Shown here: piece by piece, positions 1 to 4,968 of the stretch
Layout: every line of letters begins with the position of its first letter
How positions within the stretch are numbered: position 1 is the stretch's first letter
From: an uncultured Porphyromonas sp.
GTDB taxonomy: Bacteria; Bacteroidota; Bacteroidia; Bacteroidales; Porphyromonadaceae
Assembly: GCF_934359325.1 (NCBI RefSeq)
Contig: NZ_CAKRLH010000089.1
Span: 1-6,260 of the forward strand
Direction of reading: 5' to 3'
DNA length: 6,260 bases
Notes under the pieces: model-generated
What the model was told of the DNA's origin: nothing
The model's database searches: none
Seen by the model: only the letters and a program-made list of their open reading frames with translations
Program-made: the position numbers and the translations under genes

Positions 1-289
1 CCTCCCTGGAGTCCGCCTTGATGACCGGATAGCAGAGGTAGAAGTCAGGATTGTCCCACAAGTCCATCTGCCTGCAGGACTCACAGTGTCCACAAGCATC
101 CTCCCCGGGATCCTCGCATAGGATATGACGAGCAAACGCAAGGGCTAAAGGAAGAGCCTCTCCACCATCATCTCCACAGAAGAGCAGAGCATGCGGGATC
201 GCTTCTCTCAGCCGAATAGACGAGAGCTGAGCAATCAGTCCACGGTCGACGAGCGTCCCAGCATAGTCCGGTAGGAGACGATTAGCCAT
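1..289 (-). CDS. holB: DNA polymerase III subunit delta' (N-terminal part, cut by window edge)
   Basis: Delta' is a structural subunit of the clamp loader that places the beta sliding clamp on primed DNA in the cytoplasm. Only the first 96 codons are visible, read from the ATG at 289-287. The segment IPHALLFCG (residues 31-39) matches the start of the AAA+ core of the family. At the P-loop position there is GDDGGEA rather than GxxGxGKT, so no ATP-binding Walker A is present; this is the case in many delta' proteins, which do not hydrolyse ATP. A zinc-binding module follows, with Cys58, Cys66, Cys69 and Cys72 (C-x7-C-x2-C-x2-C), and then NPDFYLCYPVIK, the HPD-type stretch of Bacteroidetes delta'. 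The start lies 7 bp after the stop of the upstream flavoprotein gene, which suggests co-transcription and perhaps coupled translation. About three quarters of the protein lies outside the window. Confidence 0.88.
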   Translation of the reverse strand, partial: MANRLLPDYAGTLVDRGLIAQLSSIRLREAIPHALLFCGDDGGEALPLALAFARHILCEDPGEDACGHCESCRQMDLWDNPDFYLCYPVIKADSRE

Positions 290-296
290 TATGAGA

Positions 297-1331
297 TTAG
301 CCTCTCGGACGCTCTACCGCTCCACTAAAGGTGTTTGTAGGATGTCCTGCATCGGGGGAGTCGAAGTACTTCATGAATTGCGAGCGGGCGAGGAAGTTGG
401 CCTTATCGACCTGCTCAGCTGCCAGACGACCGGTCATCTCGGTAATGCTCTCGTACTTGTGCTCCTCCATCCAGCTCTTCACCTCGTCCAGCGACTCGGT
501 AATAGCCTTCTCCTTCTTTCCATACAGGATCGAAGCCATCTGGATGGCGTTGGCCCCGGCGAGTACCCCCTTGAGGACGTCCTTGCCATTGCGAGCACCA
601 GAAGAGATGGAGACAGAGAGACCGGGGACAGCTCCACGTACGAGAGCCGTGAAGCGTAGACCATCGTAGAAGTCACTCGGGCTACTGAAGACCGGTCCCG
701 CCGTGAGACGCTCTGCTGACAAGTCAACGTCCGGCATGTAGGATCTATTGAAGAGAACCACACCGTCCGCACCTACCATATGGAGATCTGCGCAGAGCCG
801 GATCAGGTTGCTGTAGTACTTAGAGATCTTCACCACAAGCGGCTTCTTGTATCCCGACTCCCTCAGCTCAGTGACTATCTTGATGATGGCGCGCTCCGGC
901 TCGCCATAGTCTTGCGTCCGATCGGTCTCGATGCGCATAACATTAAGCTCCAGTCCATCTGCTCCGGCGTCAGAGAGGCTCTTGGCGTAGTCGGTCCACC
1001 CCTCGGCACTGGAGCAATTGATGCTCGCAAAGACAGGGATGTCCACTCCCGCCTTTACCTCACGTACCAGCTGCACATGCTGACGGATCGAGTGCTCCTC
1101 GGAGTACTCCTTGATGTAGTTGTAGGCCTCAGGGAAGTCGTGTGACTGATCGTAGGTATCTGCAGCCTCATTCTGGATCTGCTCCTCAAAGATGGACTTA
1201 AGTATGACAGCACCTGCGCCAGCCTCGGCAAAGGTCTTGATCTTTGCGGGCGAAGCAGTAAGGCTTGAGCTTGCGGCGATGATCGGACTCTTGAGCTTCA
1301 GTCCGGCATAAGTGGTGGTTAGATCAACCAT
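297..1331 (-). CDS. Dihydroorotate dehydrogenase-like FMN flavoprotein lacking the catalytic Cys motif
   Basis: This 344-residue protein has a class 1 dihydroorotate dehydrogenase TIM-barrel pattern. It shows an N-terminal LTTTYAGLKLKSPIIAASS, the FMN-side Lys45 in AVILKS, SINCSS at 103-108, Lys168 in PLVVKIS, GADGVVLFNR (187-196), and the C-terminal phosphate-binding region SSGARNGKDVLKGVLAGANA (243-262). In true class 1 enzymes an ELNxSCPN motif supplies the catalytic Cys base; here residues 128-134 read ELNVMRI, so that Cys is absent and the following loop differs. It therefore probably belongs to the 'dihydroorotate dehydrogenase-like' group and may not be the pyrimidine-pathway PyrD; its substrate is unknown. 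The ATG at 1331 puts the conserved LTTTYAG right at the N terminus. The gene lies 53 bp after the M48 protease gene and 7 bp before holB on the same strand. I see no promoter box in the 53 bp gap, so it is probably read from upstream. Confidence 0.85.
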   Translation of the reverse strand: MVDLTTTYAGLKLKSPIIAASSSLTASPAKIKTFAEAGAGAVILKSIFEEQIQNEAADTYDQSHDFPEAYNYIKEYSEEHSIRQHVQLVREVKAGVDIPVFASINCSSAEGWTDYAKSLSDAGADGLELNVMRIETDRTQDYGEPERAIIKIVTELRESGYKKPLVVKISKYYSNLIRLCADLHMVGADGVVLFNRSYMPDVDLSAERLTAGPVFSSPSDFYDGLRFTALVRGAVPGLSVSISSGARNGKDVLKGVLAGANAIQMASILYGKKEKAITESLDEVKSWMEEHKYESITEMTGRLAAEQVDKANFLARSQFMKYFDSPDAGHPTNTFSGAVERPRG

Positions 1332-1384
1332 GGTATTACTTGATTATCTTGATGAATTAGTGACTAATATAAATGGGGGATAAC

Positions 1385-2299
1385 TCAATAGTGAGTAATG
1401 AGGGGTTCCTTGCCCTTACTCTTAGACTTAGTAGCCTTAGTCTTGGATGCAGCAGGGACAGCGGAGGGTGGCACTTTCCCGCCTCCTCTCATGAAGGCCT
1501 CTACGCGGGGGATCTCTTCACGGATAGCCTTGATACGGTTTTGGTCGTTGGGGTGAGAGCTCATCACTTCACTCTGATTACCGCCGCCGCTGCGACTAGC
1601 CATCCTGACCCAGAGATTAGGCGCATTGTGGTAGTCATATCCCGCCAGTGCCATCAGATAGAGACCGATCTGATCCGCCTCATACTCTTGCTTGCGCGAG
1701 TAGGGGAGCTCAAAGATGAGCTTCCCCCCGACGCTGTAGAGGACACTGCCGATCACCTGTGCTCCGGCAGAGCTTCCTGATAGGATCTGTCCCAGAGCCT
1801 GCCCGCCATACTGGCGAAGGATCGCCTGAGAAAGTCGCTCATTGGAGTGCTTGGCGACGGCGTGAGCCACCTCGTGGGCAATCACTGTCGCCAGCTCATC
1901 ATCGGTCCGTGCGACGGGGAGTATCCCCTCATAGACGACGATCTTACCTCCCGGCATGCAGAAGGCATTGACCTGATCGGAAGCAATGAGATTAAACTCC
2001 CACCGGAAGTACTTTATATCCTCTGTTTGCCCGATAGACCGGAGGTATCTCTCCGTGGCAGCAGCGATGCGCTTCCCCATATCGCGCGTCCTCGCTGCCT
2101 GTGCCACGTCACGGCTCTTGGGGGCATTGGAGATGAAGGATCGGTACTGCTGCTCACTGATCGCAACCACCTGTGCGTCGGAGACGAGATTGATCTGACG
2201 GCGTCCGGTAAGGGGGACAAGGGAGCAGCCTGTCGCCAGGAGAGCAACGATAAGGACGCTGAATACCAGCGTGTGGGGGAAATGTTGTCGTGAGTTCAT
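1385..2299 (-). CDS. M48 family zinc metalloprotease, lipoprotein
   Basis: This 304-residue protein is a predicted envelope metallopeptidase of the M48 group (compare LoiP, BepA and YcaL), which in other bacteria handle outer-membrane protein quality control. A hydrophobic signal peptide (about residues 9-24) ends in the lipobox LATGC, giving a lipidated Cys25. The residues after Cys25 (SLVPL) contain no acidic surface-export signal, so a periplasm-facing anchor is the likelier location. The zinc site is HEVAH (His142, Glu143, His146), with the third ligand Glu205 and the partner Asp209 in EYEADQIGL. SSHPNDQNRIKAI (247-259) is the downstream His-Pro motif of the family. FCMPGGKIVVYEGIL (113-127) is the usual edge strand before the zinc helix. 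The C terminus is a low-complexity Lys/Ser tail (about 285-297). The start is the ATG at 2299; a TAnnTTTG box lies 34 bp upstream. The physiological substrate cannot be deduced. Confidence 0.93.
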   Translation of the reverse strand: MNSRQHFPHTLVFSVLIVALLATGCSLVPLTGRRQINLVSDAQVVAISEQQYRSFISNAPKSRDVAQAARTRDMGKRIAAATERYLRSIGQTEDIKYFRWEFNLIASDQVNAFCMPGGKIVVYEGILPVARTDDELATVIAHEVAHAVAKHSNERLSQAILRQYGGQALGQILSGSSAGAQVIGSVLYSVGGKLIFELPYSRKQEYEADQIGLYLMALAGYDYHNAPNLWVRMASRSGGGNQSEVMSSHPNDQNRIKAIREEIPRVEAFMRGGGKVPPSAVPAASKTKATKSKSKGKEPLITHY

Positions 2300-2333
2300 T
2301 ATGGTTTTGTCCTATGGGATTGTTTCACATCCC

Positions 2334-2341
2334 CAAAGGTA
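2334..2341 (-). promoter_or_regulatory. Predicted -7 promoter box of the M48 protease gene
   Basis: The minus strand reads TACCTTTG, a perfect TAnnTTTG match, 34 bp before the ATG at 2299. This would give a leader of roughly 25-30 nt. I do not see a convincing -33 TTTG at the usual 19-21 bp spacing. It probably drives the M48, flavoprotein and holB genes together. Confidence 0.55.
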
Positions 2342-2363
2342 CACATTTTATCACCTTGTGCTG

Positions 2364-3275
2364 TCAGTCGTTTCGCTCGACAAGCAGAGACTTTGCCCCC
2401 TTCCGTGGCTGATACATGGCTCGGGGGAGGAGACTCATACTGCGGCGGGTGAGGTACTCGCCGTAGCTCCTGAGATCCGTCAAGTGGGCCGTCTCATCCG
2501 GCATTATGGGTACTCCTACGTAGACATCTATGGTCTCGCCCTGCTTATTCAGGATCTCCGACGGCAACATCAGGTCGCTGACCACGGAGATACGATTCTT
2601 CATATAGTAGAATAGTCTCGAATTACGCCCGCCAAACATTATGGGAAAGATCGGACGATCGGCTCGTCTGAGGATGCGCAGGCTGGAGGCCTTCCATGGA
2701 TTCTCTACAGGAAGACCATGTCGGAGAGAGAAGTGCCCCACCCCGCCTGCGGGGAAGATCCCGAAGGGATATCCTGCCTGAAACTCCCTCACCAGACCTC
2801 GCAGGCTCTTGACATTGACTGACGGGTCGTGGACATACCTCCTGCTGGCCTGCCTGTCGGGGACGACCGGCACCCACATCTCCTCAAGGGAGGAGATGTG
2901 GGAGAGGACCGAATTGACCAGCACCTTGTAGTCCGGGCGGATGTGTCCCACGATATCCACGAGGATCAGCCCATCGATGCCGCCGAAGGGATGATTGGAG
3001 ACGGTGAGGAACTGCCCCTCTCGTATGAGGTCGAGATTCTCCTCTCCATGGATCCTGTACTTCACGTTGACCGAGGGGTGACGGAGTGCCGCACTCGCAA
3101 AGTCCGGTCCCTTGAGATGACAGAGGTCGGCATTGAGCTGATTGATCTCATCGACCCCAAGGATCCGCATCAACCACTTACCCAAGCCCCTTCCGACCAG
3201 AGTCTTAAAAAAAGGTACCATCTCCCCTAAGTCCTCAATGGAGAGGATCTCATCTCGTATCTCGTCTCTACTCAT
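2364..3275 (-). CDS. Lysophospholipid / aminolipid acyltransferase family protein
   Basis: This 303-residue protein of the PlsC-like glycerolipid acyltransferase superfamily transfers an acyl chain to a hydroxyl acceptor at the inner membrane. Motif I is SNHPFGGIDG (93-102); His95 and Asp101 are five residues apart (HX5D) rather than the four of classical PlsC. Motif III is IFPAGGVG (173-180), with Ala replacing the Glu of the classical FPEGTR. Both changes fit the group that contains putative hemolysins, OlsA-like and GlsA-like acyltransferases. Residues 30-47 (GLGKWLMRILGVDEINQL) and 70-84 resemble the N-terminal part of that group, as I recall it. GlsA makes the O-acyl step of glycine or serine lipids in Bacteroidales, so that role is plausible but unproven; lyso-phosphatidic acid acylation is the alternative. 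There is no strong signal peptide or transmembrane helix, so the protein is probably peripheral. The start is the ATG at 3275, with a TAnnTTTG box 29 bp upstream. The M48 gene follows after 64 bp but has its own box. Confidence 0.85.
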   Translation of the reverse strand: MSRDEIRDEILSIEDLGEMVPFFKTLVGRGLGKWLMRILGVDEINQLNADLCHLKGPDFASAALRHPSVNVKYRIHGEENLDLIREGQFLTVSNHPFGGIDGLILVDIVGHIRPDYKVLVNSVLSHISSLEEMWVPVVPDRQASRRYVHDPSVNVKSLRGLVREFQAGYPFGIFPAGGVGHFSLRHGLPVENPWKASSLRILRRADRPIFPIMFGGRNSRLFYYMKNRISVVSDLMLPSEILNKQGETIDVYVGVPIMPDETAHLTDLRSYGEYLTRRSMSLLPRAMYQPRKGAKSLLVERND

Positions 3276-3304
3276 TTACGTCTACGTCTATGGATATGAC
3301 TGTA

Positions 3305-3312
3305 CAAACCTA
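3305..3312 (-). promoter_or_regulatory. Predicted -7 promoter box of the acyltransferase gene
   Basis: The minus strand reads TAGGTTTG, a perfect TAnnTTTG match, 29 bp before the ATG at 3275. The flanking stretch to about 3400 is AT-rich, as expected of a promoter region. A T-rich TTTTC lies 23-24 bp further upstream, slightly too far for a standard -33 element. Confidence 0.6.
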
Positions 3313-3416
3313 ACAGAATAAAATCATAACTCGGTGAAAAGGGGAAAGAAAAGATCAAACCGCTGTCAAAGAATTAGAAATAAAGGTAAAAGCAAACGTG
3401 ATATCTCTCCTTTACG

Positions 3417-3424
3417 TAGATTTG
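3417..3424 (+). promoter_or_regulatory. Predicted -7 promoter box of the phosphatase-like lipoprotein gene
   Basis: The sequence TAGATTTG is a perfect TAnnTTTG match, 29 bp before the ATG at 3454, the same spacing as for the divergent acyltransferase gene. It lies downstream of the alternative ATG at 3334, so a transcript from it could not encode the longer reading frame. No clear -33 element is visible. Confidence 0.6.
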
Positions 3425-3453
3425 TCCTCAGATCAACAGACAGTCCAATACAG

Positions 3454-4527
3454 ATGCTTCAGAGCAAAGTCCTAGCCCTCATCACTCCGCTTCTTGCCTG
3501 CTTGAGTCTCACCTCATGTGCCAGGAAGGCGTACTACGACATCAGCACCGGTGCTGATGTCGCTGACAGCGGGAATTATGTGGTACGGTGGCAGGTCCGT
3601 CCCGGCATGAACGGCGAGGTGGCGATCTATGCTTCTGACGACGCCGGCAGCTACCCCACAGAGCCGACAAAGGTAGAGCCGATCGGGAAGGAGTGGACGA
3701 CATTTGCATCCGATGGCACCTACTTCACCAGACACTACTTTCTCTTGGTCTTTGACGAACGAGAGGTGAGGGTCACCGGCACCAGAGTCATACCGACGGA
3801 GGGGTTCTCCAACCTCAGGGATGCCGGCGGATACATGACCGATCAGGGGTACCAGATGAGATGGGGCAGACTCTACAGAGGGGGGAGGTATCGCTCCCTC
3901 ACCCCAAGGGACAGTCTCGTCATCTCCTCCATAGGACTGAGGCATAATGTCGTCCTAAGCGACGCCTACTCATTTGTCTACCTCACCAACGGCATCGGGA
4001 ATATCCCCCAGAAGGACTTTGCGGCCAATACCCCGGTCGACTACAAGTCGGTACTGAAGAGGATCAGCGATGGAGCCATGTCTCAGGAGGGAGTGGTTCT
4101 CTTCGTCCACGATATGTTCAATAGTCTGGCGTATGAGAATCCTGAGCAGCTCTCTGCCGCCCTCCACTACCTCCTCGATCCGGATCACTATCCGGTGATG
4201 ATCAGCGATGAGTGGGGGAAGGATCGCACAGCCTTCCTCATTATGCTGATACAGTATAGCCTGGGCGTCTCCCGGTCAGACATCCTCTCGGACTACCTGC
4301 TGAGCAACGCCCTGCTCCCGGTGGAGAAGTTAGCTCCTCAGGGGTTTCGCTTCGCTCCCGGCAGACAAGAGGCTCTGACGGAATTCTTCCGCTGCCGACC
4401 CAGTGACCTACTCTCCATCATGACCGATATAGAGAATAAGTACGGCTCCATAGAGAACTATATGGATAAGGTGCTGGACTTCGATGAGTCGGACAGGATC
4501 AGGCTGAGGGAGCTGCTGCTCTACTAA
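3454..4527 (+). CDS. Lipoprotein with tyrosine-phosphatase fold and substituted active site (probable pseudophosphatase)
   Basis: This 357-residue protein starts at the ATG at 3454. From there the signal peptide is typical, with lipobox LTSC giving lipidated Cys22. A longer frame opening at 3334 would add 40 basic residues before the signal peptide and would begin upstream of the promoter box, so I reject it. Residues about 38-112 (NYVVRWQVRPG...) look like a beta-sandwich domain, and the rest matches the PF13350 tyrosine phosphatase pattern: FSNLRDAGGY (118-127), RWGRLYRGGRY (136-146), LTPRDSLVISSIGLRHNVVL (149-168), GKDRTAFL (255-262), and LGVSRSDILSDYLLSN (270-285). The catalytic loop should read HCxxGKDRT but reads SDEWGKDRT: His is Ser251 and the nucleophilic Cys is Asp252. 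The usual DLR segment after the central strand is LSD (168-170). Family membership is clear, but classical Cys-phosphate chemistry is not possible. It may instead bind phosphorylated or phosphate-bearing ligands in the periplasm. The residues after Cys22 (ARKAY) carry no acidic surface-export signal. Confidence 0.85.
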   Translation: MLQSKVLALITPLLACLSLTSCARKAYYDISTGADVADSGNYVVRWQVRPGMNGEVAIYASDDAGSYPTEPTKVEPIGKEWTTFASDGTYFTRHYFLLVFDEREVRVTGTRVIPTEGFSNLRDAGGYMTDQGYQMRWGRLYRGGRYRSLTPRDSLVISSIGLRHNVVLSDAYSFVYLTNGIGNIPQKDFAANTPVDYKSVLKRISDGAMSQEGVVLFVHDMFNSLAYENPEQLSAALHYLLDPDHYPVMISDEWGKDRTAFLIMLIQYSLGVSRSDILSDYLLSNALLPVEKLAPQGFRFAPGRQEALTEFFRCRPSDLLSIMTDIENKYGSIENYMDKVLDFDESDRIRLRELLLY

Positions 4528-4599
4528 CCGAAAGTCGAGTAGGATCAATAGTGGGAAGACCCAAGAGCCAGACTCCAGATAAAGCCCTGCGATCCCAAA

Positions 4600-4659
4600 C
4601 TAAACCCGGTATTAGTCATCACTATTACCGGGTTTAGTGATCACTAATACCGGGTTTAG
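4600..4659. repeat. Three copies of a 17 bp element, one inverted and two direct
   Basis: Copy 1 (4600-4616) is CTAAACCCGGTATTAGT. Copy 3 (4643-4659) is its exact reverse complement, ACTAATACCGGGTTTAG. Copy 2 (4621-4637) is ACTATTACCGGGTTTAG, with a single difference from copy 3. Copy 1 can pair with copy 2 around a 4-base CATC loop (16 of 17 pairs, one T:T mismatch) or perfectly with copy 3 around a 26-base loop, but not with both. A 14 bp palindrome, TTAGTGATCACTAA (4634-4647), spans the junction of copies 2 and 3. No T run follows on either strand, so it is not a textbook intrinsic terminator. It could still end the phosphatase-like transcript, serve as a protein-binding site, or be a dispersed palindromic repeat. 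Confidence 0.95.
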
Positions 4660-4693
4660 AATTCATCGTCCTCTATCCAGCTCGATACGATAC

Positions 4694-4724
4694 TCCCCGG
4701 CGCCGGGGATCCCTGATGGGATCC
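4694..4724. repeat. Two overlapping GC-rich palindromes
   Basis: TCCCCGGCGCCGGGGA (4694-4709) is a perfect 16 bp palindrome. Overlapping it by three bases, GGATCCC (4707-4713) and GGGATCC (4718-4724) form a 7 bp inverted repeat around TGAT. As RNA only one of the two hairpins could form completely. Function unknown. Confidence 0.85.
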
Positions 4725-4826
4725 GCCTCCCGCCGGCATAGGGGATGAATGCGGGATCGGTCGGAGGCGGGGTGAATGAGGAGGGGGACTGGCGGGTAAG
4801 CCCGTGCGGAACCGGGCGAGCGAGGT

Positions 4827-4889
4827 AAAGCTCTAATGCGTCACCCCCTGATGGCTGCAAATATGGCGGATGGGGGATGGGGCTTTTTT
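4827..4889 (+). terminator. Possible intrinsic terminator before the ffh promoter
   Basis: AAAGCTC (4827-4833) can pair with GGGCTTT (4880-4886) with one T:G wobble, and CCCCC (4844-4848) can pair inside it with GGGGG (4872-4876). Six T residues follow (4884-4889). The inner loop is large and the internal loops uneven, so this is a weak hairpin. Its position just before a promoter box is the main support. Confidence 0.28.
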
Positions 4890-4891
4890 AG

Positions 4892-4899
4892 TAGATTTG
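4892..4899 (+). promoter_or_regulatory. Predicted -7 promoter box of ffh
   Basis: TAGATTTG is a perfect TAnnTTTG match, 69 bp before the ATG at 4969, giving a leader of about 60 nt that contains the GC hairpin at 4911-4927. A weaker TACCTGTA at 4944-4951 is an alternative. No clear -33 element is visible. Confidence 0.5.
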
Positions 4900-4910
4900 C
4901 AAGGTTATGG

Positions 4911-4927
4911 GCGGGCCGGTGGCCCGC
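4911..4927 (+). promoter_or_regulatory. GC hairpin in the predicted ffh leader
   Basis: GCGGGCC (4911-4917) and GGCCCGC (4921-4927) form a perfect 7 bp all-GC stem around a 3-base GGT loop. A second small inverted pair, GCAAT (4926-4930) with ATTGC (4936-4940), shares bases 4926-4927, so the two stems compete at their edge. No T run follows. The hairpin ends 41 nt before the ATG, so it does not directly cover the start codon. Any role in controlling ffh is a guess. Confidence 0.6.
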
Positions 4928-4968
4928 AATCAATAATTGCTTGTACCTGTAAATAACACCGTATATAT

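Larger units (their letters stand above)
4528..4968. other. Gene-free region between the phosphatase-like gene and ffh, rich in inverted repeats
   Basis: I find no credible gene in these 441 bp on either strand. The region holds, in order, a three-copy 17 bp repeat (4600-4659), a GC-rich stretch from about 4690 to 4826 with nested palindromes (4694-4724) and an 8 bp inverted pair (CCGCCTCC at 4723-4730 with GGAGGCGG at 4763-4770), a possible terminator ending in six T (4884-4889), a TAnnTTTG box (4892-4899) and a leader hairpin (4911-4927). A minus-strand frame at 4663-4860 opens with TTG, is Pro/Gly/Arg-rich and has no recognisable domain. I also looked for a tRNA and for the conserved GGAA-loop core of SRP RNA next to ffh and found neither. 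The density of complementary GC-rich segments leaves room for a structured small RNA. Confidence 0.7.

Noticed and set aside
1..289. Loss of Walker A in delta' as a sign of a broken gene
   Set aside because: Delta' subunits commonly lack a functional P-loop and the zinc-binding cysteines are intact, so this is normal for the family.
780..1145. Plus-strand frames opposite the four minus-strand genes (for example 780-1145, 1847-2293, 2829-3230)
   Set aside because: They lie antisense to genes with clear family motifs, show no recognisable domain, and arise from codon bias of the real frame.
3334..3453. 40-codon N-terminal extension of the phosphatase-like protein
   Set aside because: It places a basic stretch before a complete lipoprotein signal peptide and starts upstream of the likely promoter. 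It is treated as promoter DNA.
4600..4659. Classical rho-independent terminator at the triple repeat
   Set aside because: The stem is strong but no T run follows on either strand. Termination remains possible but is not supported by the standard signal.
4600..4659. CRISPR array or phase-variable invertible promoter
   Set aside because: The copies are only 17 bp, separated by 4-5 bases, and one is inverted, so there is no repeat-spacer pattern. No recombinase gene is in the window, and no TAnnTTTG box lies between the inverted copies.
4663..4860. Minus-strand 65-codon frame in the GC-rich intergenic region
   Set aside because: It opens with TTG, has no promoter box before it, is Pro/Gly/Arg-rich with no domain, and its length fits chance in GC-rich DNA. 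It also consists largely of the palindromic sequence itself.
4528..4968. SRP RNA or tRNA gene next to ffh
   Set aside because: I looked for the conserved GGAA-loop core of small SRP RNA and for tRNA T-loop and acceptor patterns on both strands and found none.
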